A stretch of DNA of 64,000 nt from contig JBGUWU010000025.1 in assembly GCA_045221575.1 (NCBI GenBank), positions 1-64,000 of the forward strand, in the 5' to 3' direction. Positions 35,101-41,254 of this stretch are shown piece after piece. The stretch comes from Scybalousia_A sp045221575. GTDB lineage: Bacteria > Bacteroidota > Bacteroidia > Bacteroidales > P3. The notes under the pieces are model-generated. The model was not told the origin of the DNA. It made no database searches and saw only the letters and a program-made list of their open reading frames with translations. The stretch's first letter is position 1; the number at the start of each line of letters is the position of its first letter. The translations under genes were made by a program, and so were the position numbers.

Positions 35101-37200
35101 ACGACCAGCTTCCTGCACATAGTTCTCCAATGAATCGCTGATGTTGTAGTGTACTACCAATCCTACATCTTTCTTGTCAACACCCATGCCGAATGCAGAA
35201 GTAGCTACAATCACTTGTGTCTCGCCACTCATAAAAGCATTCTGATTTTTCACCTTCTCGGCAGCCTCCATTTTTCCATTGAAAGGCAAGGCTCGAATAC
35301 CATCGTTTACCAAGTGCTGAGCCAATTCGCGAGAGCGTCTGGTTCTTGACACATATACTATAGATGGACAATTATGCCCAAGTATCAATGAACGCAACAA
35401 GTTGTATTTCTCATCTGCAGTATCAGCATGAAGCACAGAATAACGCAGATTCTTACGCTCTGCATTAGCAGCAAAGACTTTTAACTCTAAACCCAACTTT
35501 GCTCTAAAGTAGTCACAGATATCGCTGATTACTTTTTGTTTGGCTGTCGCTGTGAAACAAGATACCGCAATTGACTGATTCAATCTTTTCTTTTCCTGTA
35601 ACTGGCGAATAAAATCACCTATATAAAGATAGTCCACACGAAAATCGTGTCCCCAAGCAGAGAAGCAGTGCGCCTCATCAATTACAAAACGTACTACGTT
35701 ACGACTGAGTAGCAATCGTTCGAAGGTCTTACTGCGCAACATCTCAGGGGCAATGTATAACAGATTAGCAGTCCCATCAGCTACCTGTTCTATGGTGGTA
35801 GCGCGTTCTATAGGATCTAACAATCCATTGATAGTAACAGCATCACTAATACCACGAGCAGCAAGGTTATCCACCTGGTCCTTCATCAACGACTGCAAAG
35901 GTGAAATAACCACTGTTAGCCCATGCGTATTTCGTCCAGCCATCAAAGCAGGCAATTGAAAGGTGAGGCTCTTACCACCACCCGTAGGAAATATAGTCAG
36001 CAAGGATTCTCCTCTAATAGCTGATTCCACTGCCTGCTGCTGCATGGGAACGCCATCAAAAATGCGGAACTCATCATAACCAAAGAATTCCTTTAACCCA
36101 TAGTGAGCATCCAACTGCTGATGACAATATTCGCATTCTCCACAAGGTGTATTTCTTAATTGATTCATTACATTGGTTATTTGCGGATAATTACGTTGAA
36201 CCCAAGCTGGTGTAATACTCATAATATCATCGGCTCCAATGACGGATAAAGCATAAGCTAATTCTATGGAATAATTATTGCATAACCTATTAATATTTGC
36301 ATTACTACATATTTTGTTTTTATATTCAGAAAATATTAATGAGGTTATATCTACCTTTGACGATACTATCTTTTTGAATAATAATGTTCGCGATTGTGGA
36401 GAATAACCAATATATTTAAACAGCCCTTCAAATTCTTTTTTATCATGTAAAAGTTGGTATAAAATTTCTTGCTTTTGCTGACTAAGATGTTCCCATGCTT
36501 CAATTTCGTCATAGAAAAGATCCTTCGCTTTTTTCACATCATTAACAGGATTGTTAAACTCATCTACTTGTAGTTTATCGTCTTTAACAAGACGATGATA
36601 TGGTTTGTTAGGAAAAAGCAAAGGAGAAAATGATAAAGTATCAATAAAAGTGTGTTTATTTTTGAATTGTATAAATTTCAAATCAAAGCCAACAATATTA
36701 TGTCCACAAATATACTCACAATCATAAACAAATTTTTGGAATTCATCCAAAGAATGTGTATGCAAAACAGCTCCATCTTCACGGACAGCTCCAAAATCTT
36801 TTACCTGCTTAGTTTGCAGGCTGACTTCTATATCGATAAAAGCAATTGCATGAATCTTTGAAATATCGCCATCTGTATTCTTTGTATTTGAAATTTCTCT
36901 CCCAACGTTTTCTTTATTTAATGGTATTCCGTATTTTTGGGAAAGCCACTGTATAGATTCTGGATATGATAAACCTTTATATTCCATAAGAAAAGAAATG
37001 ACATTACCACCTTTACCACATGCGAAACACTTGTATATTCCTTTGCTTGGAGATACTGAAAAGGATGCAAATTCCCCTTTATGAAAGGGGCATTTGCCGA
37101 CATAGCTTGTACCTCGCTTTTTGAGAGGGACAAACTCTCCAATCACATCTTCAATGTGGGCAGTAGCAATTATTTTATTAATAATTTGACGGTCTATCAT
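32140..37200 (-). CDS. Giant fusion: CHC2 zinc finger, 3'-5' exonuclease, RecQ helicase, UvrD-type helicase
   Basis: One open frame of 1686 residues. Residues 1-95 are a DnaG-type CHC2 domain with zinc ligands Cys37, His40, Cys58 and Cys61. Residues 117-235 are a DEDD exonuclease (Asp123, Glu125, Asp173, Asp187). CGECEYCH at 353-360 looks like a second metal site. A RecQ-type SF2 helicase follows, with TGGGKS 406-411, DEAHC 508-512 and QEAGRAGRD 696-704, plus winged-helix-like regions to about 960. A UvrD/PcrA-type SF1 helicase ends it: GPGSGKT 1181-1187, VIDEAQD 1285-1291, GDDDQNIYGFRG 1316-1327, GLTRAKR 1561-1567. Exonuclease-RecQ-UvrD proteins are, to my memory, present in Bacteroidota; the CHC2 front is unusual. 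There is no Met between residues 72 and 327, so no ATG could make a version without CHC2. It likely acts in DNA repair or defence. Confidence 0.88.
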   Translation of the reverse strand: MIDRQIINKIIATAHIEDVIGEFVPLKKRGTSYVGKCPFHKGEFASFSVSPSKGIYKCFACGKGGNVISFLMEYKGLSYPESIQWLSQKYGIPLNKENVGREISNTKNTDGDISKIHAIAFIDIEVSLQTKQVKDFGAVREDGAVLHTHSLDEFQKFVYDCEYICGHNIVGFDLKFIQFKNKHTFIDTLSFSPLLFPNKPYHRLVKDDKLQVDEFNNPVNDVKKAKDLFYDEIEAWEHLSQQKQEILYQLLHDKKEFEGLFKYIGYSPQSRTLLFKKIVSSKVDITSLIFSEYKNKICSNANINRLCNNYSIELAYALSVIGADDIMSITPAWVQRNYPQITNVMNQLRNTPCGECEYCHQQLDAHYGLKEFFGYDEFRIFDGVPMQQQAVESAIRGESLLTIFPTGGGKSLTFQLPALMAGRNTHGLTVVISPLQSLMKDQVDNLAARGISDAVTINGLLDPIERATTIEQVADGTANLLYIAPEMLRSKTFERLLLSRNVVRFVIDEAHCFSAWGHDFRVDYLYIGDFIRQLQEKKRLNQSIAVSCFTATAKQKVISDICDYFRAKLGLELKVFAANAERKNLRYSVLHADTADEKYNLLRSLILGHNCPSIVYVSRTRRSRELAQHLVNDGIRALPFNGKMEAAEKVKNQNAFMSGETQVIVATSAFGMGVDKKDVGLVVHYNISDSLENYVQEAGRAGRDPQMQAECFVLYTDGDLDKHFILLNQTKLSISEIQQVWKAIKNLTAKQDKVNCSPLDIARQAGWGDEIDNIETRVKAAIAALEDAGFIQRGSNSPHVFATGIAVKNMDEARRKLMISPLFDEQSREEAARIIKSLISARATVEGRGTEAESRVDYLADILGMNKATVIRNINLMRQEGLLADSHDMQAWITKSTTVKSLDTMLKLEQFMLQQFSEESRRFSYKELNEEAQKAGINYSNVKRLRMLLHFMTLKGYIYKQEHSITGYVNVRLQSYREATKNRFERRMDISRFVVNSLSVRKNDNKDTTLVNFSVVELLQQFIASRQGTMFTDNEKPTIADIEEALLYLTKTELMKIEGGFLVLYNTMQIGRIVDRRIRYGKEQYRLLDEFYKQRIRQIHIVGEYANLMVRDYNAALRFVNDYFTMDFRKFINQYFKEERRVQIDKNITPAKYNKLFGELSNRQCEIINDKESKYIVVAAGPGSGKTRVLVHKLASLLLLEDVKHEQLLMLTFSRAAATEFKKRLIEMVGNAAHFVDIKTFHSYSFDLVGKQGNLDEVKDVVRLAAEMVENGEVEASKIAKSVLVIDEAQDMGQDDFRLVQALMRQNEEMRVIAVGDDDQNIYGFRGSDSRYMQSLVEQERAKLYEMTDNYRSAETVVDCANRYVQRIPGRLKHISIQSATGEAGKVMTLKSLLDAEIKEEGSTAVLTRTNEETMQVAYELEQRGLHATIAQSMGGFRFGNLAEVRYFLKQLGGKDEVTISKEKWNEAKQRTLETYASSTCLSVMQHFFSDFEITHQFYYRSDLREYIFESNIEDFIAADDKSVFVSTIHKAKGREFNTVYLISPIPDGRDVNDMRAYYVGLTRAKRNLYLVTNSPTEYSSISIALNMRDVWLDFFKGRKDIVLRLRSGDSLQYKDGYLLNEQETNVVALSASGKDKLKAWTDKGYEVTSAKVSYTLAWKPQGSNVEYAVCLANLVLSKIDNPKER

Positions 37201-37321
37201 ATACTAAGTAATTATTATTTTTTCCTTTTTTTTAATGCTCTTCCTACGATTATATAAGCAATTTCATTTACGCTTGTACCAAATTGTTATCAGAAAGGAA
37301 AAATATTATGTTAGTAAAATG

Positions 37322-37329
37322 CAAAGTTA
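37322..37329 (-). promoter_or_regulatory. -7 box of the giant helicase gene
   Basis: On the minus strand it reads TAACTTTG followed by CA, 121 bases upstream of the ATG at 37200. It supports transcription of the CHC2-encoding front. Confidence 0.6.
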
Positions 37330-37459
37330 TAAAATTATTATTAATAACAAAGAGTAAAAAACAAATTTTCTTTTCTCTATATCATATCTATTCTCTTCCA
37401 TTTAATTTGGAATAAATACATATTTATCTTTCTTTGGGAGAAAAATTTCTTGGGTTTGG

Positions 37460-37491
37460 TTTGGAGGGAAGAATAAATTGTTATAATTTTG
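37460..37491 (+). promoter_or_regulatory. Promoter of ssrA
   Basis: TTTG at 37460-37463, a 20-base gap, and TAATTTTG at 37484-37491, followed by CA. It lies just ahead of the mature tmRNA 5' end. Confidence 0.75.
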
Positions 37492-37519
37492 CAGGTTGAA
37501 AATAAGGTATTGATTATTT

Positions 37520-37921
37520 GGGCTTGGGTTGGTTTTGACAGCAAGGTAAATGGTCAAGTAAGCATGCAGTTACAGGTAACAAATAACTTTAAACTTGGTT
37601 ACAGAAAAATTAATTGGCGAAAATACTTACGCTCTTGCTGCGTAGTCGAAGGTTTAGTAGACTACTCTTTATTCGGTACAAGGTACTGAAGCAAGACGCT
37701 CCAAGAAAGGATATACAACCTTTTGTTCTTTCTGTTCTGGGGTGCATCAGATGAAAGGTTTAGTTAAAGGGACGTCTTTAAACTTTGATGAATCTTAAAA
37801 GACTAAGAAAAGAGAGAAGTTGTTTGTTTATTGCTCTTTTCCGACAAAACCAAACAAAATAAGCATGTAGAAATCTTGGGTGTTTCTTGTTTGGACCAGG
37901 GTTCGAATCCCTGCAGGTCCA
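37520..37921 (+). ncRNA. ssrA: tmRNA
   Basis: A 402-base RNA rescues stalled ribosomes. The acceptor stem pairs GGGCTTG (37520-37526) with CAGGTCC (37914-37920), discriminator A at 37921. CCA is not encoded. The T arm is CAGGG TTCGAAT CCCTG. The tag frame runs 37616-37642 as GENTYALAA, with stop TAG at 37643-37645 and resume codon GGC; the closely related tag GENNYALAA is used by Porphyromonas. A short reading frame over this region (37489-37689) is spurious. RNase R, the tmRNA-associated nuclease, is encoded at 12463-14391. Confidence 0.95.
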
Positions 37922-37925
37922 CAAA

Positions 37926-37961
37926 AAAAAGACGCTACTTTTGTTGTAGCGTCTTTTTTTA
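37926..37961. terminator. Bidirectional terminator between ssrA and argF
   Basis: GACGCTAC (37931-37938) pairs with GTAGCGTC (37946-37953), with an A run before and a T run after, so it works for both convergent genes. Confidence 0.9.
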
Positions 37962-37976
37962 TTTAGAAACTAATGA

Positions 37977-38978
37977 TTAGTCTCCTAAAGTTGCAACCAT
38001 AACAGCTTTAATTGTATGCATACGGTTCTCAGCTTCATCAAATACTATTGATGCTTCTGATTCAAATACATCTTCTGTTACTTCTATGCCGTCAAGTTTA
38101 AATTGTTTATTAACATCTCTTCCAACTTGAGTTTCCAAGTTATGATAAGCAGGAAGACAGTGCATAAATTTACATTTTGGATTGCCTGTCATCTTCATCA
38201 TTTCCTTATTTACTTGATAAGGTTTAAGCATATCAATTCTTTCTTTCCAAACTTCTGCTGGTTCTCCCATTGATACCCAAACGTCAGTGTAAAGGAAATC
38301 ACAACCTTTTACGCCTTTCTTTACATCATCAGTAACTGTTAATTTAGCACCTGTTTCTTTTGCTATCTTTTTGCAAGTGTCTATCAAATCTTTTGCTGGT
38401 TGAAGTTTCTTAGGAGCAACGATTCTAACGTCCATACCCATCTTTACTCCACCAACCATTAGAGAATTACCCATATTAAAACGAGAGTCTCCAATATAAG
38501 CGAAAGTAACTTGGTTCAAAGGTTTATCAACGTGTTCTGACATAGTAAGGAAGTCAGCAAGAATTTGTGTTGGGTGAGATTCGTTTGTTAATCCATTCCA
38601 AACAGGAACACCTGCATATTCTGCTAATTCTTCTACTGTATCTTGTTTAAAACCTCTATATTCTATACCGTCAAACATTCTACCAAGAACTCTTGCAGTA
38701 TCTTTCATACTTTCTTTAACTCCTATCTGAGAACCTGTAGGTCCAAGATAAGTTACGTGAGCACCTTGATCATAAGCTGCAACTTCAAAAGCACATCTTG
38801 TACGTGTAGAAGTTTTTTCAAATATAAGTGCTATGTTTTTTCCTGTTAATGTTGGTTTTTCTGTACCTGCATATTTAGCTCTTTTAAGATCGCGAGCCAA
38901 ATCTAACATATATTGAATTTCCTTTGGAGTAAAATCCAACATTTTCAAAAAGTTTCTGTTTCTTAAATTGAAAGCCAT
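37977..38978 (-). CDS. argF: Ornithine carbamoyltransferase
   Basis: It joins carbamoyl phosphate and ornithine to citrulline, or runs in reverse in the arginine deiminase route. The product has 333 residues. The carbamoyl-phosphate loop is KTSTRTRCAFE (55-65), with HPTQ (about residue 136), the ornithine loop around FAYIGDSRFNMGNS and the MHCLPA motif near residue 270. It looks like a true ornithine enzyme rather than the acetyl- or succinyl-ornithine variants known in some Bacteroidota, but the discriminating loop was not checked by alignment. It stands alone with no other arginine genes, so anabolic or catabolic use cannot be told. Confidence 0.93.
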   Translation of the reverse strand: MAFNLRNRNFLKMLDFTPKEIQYMLDLARDLKRAKYAGTEKPTLTGKNIALIFEKTSTRTRCAFEVAAYDQGAHVTYLGPTGSQIGVKESMKDTARVLGRMFDGIEYRGFKQDTVEELAEYAGVPVWNGLTNESHPTQILADFLTMSEHVDKPLNQVTFAYIGDSRFNMGNSLMVGGVKMGMDVRIVAPKKLQPAKDLIDTCKKIAKETGAKLTVTDDVKKGVKGCDFLYTDVWVSMGEPAEVWKERIDMLKPYQVNKEMMKMTGNPKCKFMHCLPAYHNLETQVGRDVNKQFKLDGIEVTEDVFESEASIVFDEAENRMHTIKAVMVATLGD

Positions 38979-39059
38979 AATTTTAAATTTGTTTTATGTT
39001 ATTACTATATTAAACTCTTTCCTTGTTTTCTTACTCTGAGAAAGAACATTATCAAGTTG

Positions 39060-39092
39060 CAAAAATACAAATTTTATTTTATTTTGTACAAA
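39060..39092 (-). promoter_or_regulatory. Promoter of argF
   Basis: On the minus strand TTTG (39089-39092) is followed after 21 bases by TATTTTTG (39060-39067) and CA. It diverges from the ispG promoter. Confidence 0.65.
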
Positions 39093-39160
39093 AAAGAAAT
39101 ATTTTTTTGTTTTATAGTTTCTTTTGCGGTGAATACGCTTAATTATACAATAAAAAATCT

Positions 39161-39168
39161 TATTTTTG
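39161..39168 (+). promoter_or_regulatory. -7 box of ispG
   Basis: TATTTTTG followed by CA lies 30 bases before ATG 39199 and covers the alternative TTG start at 39166. Confidence 0.6.
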
Positions 39169-39198
39169 CAACGATTTATTAATGTAATCTTCGTTGAT

Positions 39199-40539
39199 AT
39201 GAACAATAACCCTGAAAACATAACAAAAAGACGTCTTTCTCGTGAGGTTAAGATTGGAAATATAGCCTTAGGTGGTAATAATCCTATTGTTGTACAAAGC
39301 ATGACCAACACAGACACCTTAGATACCGTAGCAACTGTTAATCAAACTAAGAGTTTAGTTGATTGTGGTTGTCAAATGGTTAGGATTACAGCTTCCGATG
39401 AAAAGACAGCCAACAATCTTTACAATATAAAGAACTCTCTTTTGCAACAAAACTACTCTGTGCCATTGGTTGCCGACATTCATTTTAATCCAAAGGCAGC
39501 AGAAATATCAGCATCTTTGGTTGAAAAGATAAGAATCAATCCTGGAAACTATGTAGATAAACAATGGAATCCTAATTTCACCGAACAACAATACCAAGAC
39601 ATATTAAAGAAAGCACAAGACAATATTTTTCCTCTTGTAGATATATGTAAGAAACACTCTACTGCTATGCGTATAGGAGTAAATCACGGTTCTTTATCAC
39701 AGAGAATACTTTACCGTTATGGCAACACACCTTTGGCAATGGCAGAGAGTGCTATGGAGTTCCTAAGAATGTTCTCCACAATGGATTATTACGATATTGT
39801 TGTTTCAATGAAGGCAAGTAATGTTAGGGTTATGTATGAGGCTAACAAACTCTTGGTTAAGAAAATGCAAGAGGAAAATCTCAACTTCCCAATTCATCTT
39901 GGCGTAACAGAAGCAGGTAACGGCGAAGATGGAAGAGTTAAGAGTATATGTGGAATCGGCTCTTTGCTAAGTCTTGGCATAGGAGATACAATACGAGTCT
40001 CTCTTACTGAGAAACCTGAGAACGAAATACCTGTTGCAAAAGATATTTCCTCATCGTTCAAAGAGATATATAGCAACAATAACCTGGAAACAAAAGAATA
40101 TTCTCTTCAAGAACAAGAGATAAGAAAAATATCTTTTGCTGCTAAAGAGTTGATGGACAAAGAGATTATTGATTTGGATTGGAAAGAAGAAGAGTTAAGA
40201 CAACAAGTTCTGCAAGCTACAGGAACAAAGGTCTTTAAAGCAGAATTTATCGCTTGTCCCTCTTGTGGAAGAACGAAATACAATATACAAGACGCTTTAG
40301 AAAAAGTTAAAAAGGCTTGTTCTCATCTTGTAGGATTGAAGATAGCTGTCATGGGTTGCATTGTCAATGGTCCAGGCGAGATGGCTGATGCAGATTACGG
40401 CTATATCGGTTGCGGAGGTGGCAAAGTAAATCTTTATAGACAAGGAAATCTTGTACATAATAGCATAAATGAAAACGAAGCTCTTGAAAAACTTATCTCC
40501 ATGATAAAACAAGATGGTCGTTGGCAAGAAAAAATATAG
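39199..40539 (+). CDS. ispG: 4-hydroxy-3-methylbut-2-enyl diphosphate synthase, short plant-like form
   Basis: It reduces methylerythritol cyclodiphosphate to HMBPP with a 4Fe-4S cluster, in the non-mevalonate isoprenoid pathway. The product has 446 residues from ATG 39199. The barrel (about 15-280) carries the plant/Bacteroidota-type block TEAGNGEDGRVKSICGIGSLL and IGDTIRVSLTE. Cluster ligands are Cys353, Cys356 and Cys387, with Glu394. Bacteroidota IspG is usually about 600 residues because of an insertion domain after EIPVA. Here only about 65 residues (281-345) separate the barrel from the cluster domain, so most of the insertion is missing. The frame is intact, so this is not a simple disruption. 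Confidence 0.93.
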   Translation: MNNNPENITKRRLSREVKIGNIALGGNNPIVVQSMTNTDTLDTVATVNQTKSLVDCGCQMVRITASDEKTANNLYNIKNSLLQQNYSVPLVADIHFNPKAAEISASLVEKIRINPGNYVDKQWNPNFTEQQYQDILKKAQDNIFPLVDICKKHSTAMRIGVNHGSLSQRILYRYGNTPLAMAESAMEFLRMFSTMDYYDIVVSMKASNVRVMYEANKLLVKKMQEENLNFPIHLGVTEAGNGEDGRVKSICGIGSLLSLGIGDTIRVSLTEKPENEIPVAKDISSSFKEIYSNNNLETKEYSLQEQEIRKISFAAKELMDKEIIDLDWKEEELRQQVLQATGTKVFKAEFIACPSCGRTKYNIQDALEKVKKACSHLVGLKIAVMGCIVNGPGEMADADYGYIGCGGGKVNLYRQGNLVHNSINENEALEKLISMIKQDGRWQEKI

Positions 40540-40560
40540 TGGAAATAAAGTATTTATGTA

Positions 40561-40760
40561 CTAAGACTTGATTTTATTTCCGCCAAATCAAAAATAAAAT
40601 TTGCCAAACTTGATTTTCTTCACGCCAAACTTGGTTTTCATGTCAAAAAAATAGTTTTTTTGACACTAAGTTTTGATTTGGCAAAAATGAAATGAAGATT
40701 GGCAAAAACAATATCAAATTTGGTGTGAAATAAAGCAAGTTTGCAAAGAATATATCAAAT
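40561..40760. repeat. 21-base-period array D, mirror-symmetric
   Basis: Left arm: GCCAAA starts at 40582, 40603 and 40624 (steps of 21) with an earlier decayed unit from 40561. Centre: TGTCAAAAAAA (40641-40651) pairs perfectly with TTTTTTTGACA (40655-40665). Right arm: TTGGC/TTGGT/TTGC cores at 40678, 40699, 40720 and 40741 (steps of 21) in the reverse orientation. Units contain ACTTGATTTT. It fills most of the 352-base gap between ispG and the lipoprotein gene and could also end ispG transcription. Confidence 0.88.
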
Positions 40761-40818
40761 ATACATTATTTATTATTAGTTTTTTAATCTCTTTTTCATT
40801 AAGTTTTATTAAAAATAT

Positions 40819-40849
40819 TTTGGTAGTCATTCCCTTTATTGTAACTTTG
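40819..40849 (+). promoter_or_regulatory. Promoter of the small lipoprotein gene
   Basis: TTTG at 40819-40822, a 19-base gap, and TAACTTTG at 40842-40849. Confidence 0.7.
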
Positions 40850-40891
40850 TATAGTAACAAAACTAATTATTTACTAAAAAAACAAAAAAAA

Positions 40892-41170
40892 ATGAAGAAA
40901 AACTTTAAGAAAATCATGTTCGTTGTTATGGCTTCTGCACTTGCTTTTGGCTTTGTTGCATGTGGCGACGATGATGACGATGAAGAAAAAGGTAAAGATT
41001 GTGTTTGCACTATTGGATATGCAGACCCAGAAATTCTTGTCGATGTAGAAACATTTACTAAGAAGAATTGGAAAGGAAAATGTTCTGACATAGATTGGGA
41101 CGATTTATCTTTTGAATATAGTATCTTTCACCAACCAGGAGATAATACTTATTCCTTAACTTGTGAATAA
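40892..41170 (+). CDS. Small acidic lipoprotein of unknown function
   Basis: The product has 92 residues from ATG 40892. The lipoprotein signal has basic KKNFKK, a hydrophobic core and lipobox GFVAC (Cys at about 23), followed by the acidic run GDDDDDEEKGKD. The mature part has four more cysteines (two in DCVCT, one each in GKCSD and the end LTCE), suggesting disulfides. I do not recognise the family. Aspartate-rich residues right after the cysteine often mark surface lipoproteins in this phylum (the lipoprotein export signal idea), so surface display is possible. Confidence 0.7.
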   Translation: MKKNFKKIMFVVMASALAFGFVACGDDDDDEEKGKDCVCTIGYADPEILVDVETFTKKNWKGKCSDIDWDDLSFEYSIFHQPGDNTYSLTCE

Positions 41171-41175
41171 TCCTC

Positions 41176-41214
41176 AAAAAAGAAAGCCCGCTACACAGCG
41201 AGCTTTTTTCTTTT
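41176..41214. terminator. Bidirectional terminator between the small lipoprotein gene and sppA
   Basis: AGCCCGCT (41185-41192) pairs with AGCGAGCT (41197-41204, one mismatch), with A runs before and T runs after. Confidence 0.8.
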
Positions 41215-41254
41215 TATAAAAACAAATATTTTGAGAAATATATCTTATCGCTTT

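Noticed and set aside
28099..37200. Genomic island with mobility genes
   Set aside because: GC is raised in yitT-GH97 and most of the helicase, but the DUF1294 gene between them is AT-rich, and no integrase, transposase, flanking repeats or tRNA junction was found.
37489..37689. Reading frame of 66 codons on the plus strand
   Set aside because: It lies over the tmRNA promoter and the 5' half of ssrA, including the tag region, and shows no protein family features.
39166..39198. Upstream TTG start for ispG, and similar upstream starts for prs (25661), purL (60445), the rubredoxin gene (15052) and the DUF1294 gene (31940)
   Set aside because: Each upstream start lies in or immediately beside a -7 promoter box and adds residues without family similarity; the downstream ATG is preferred.
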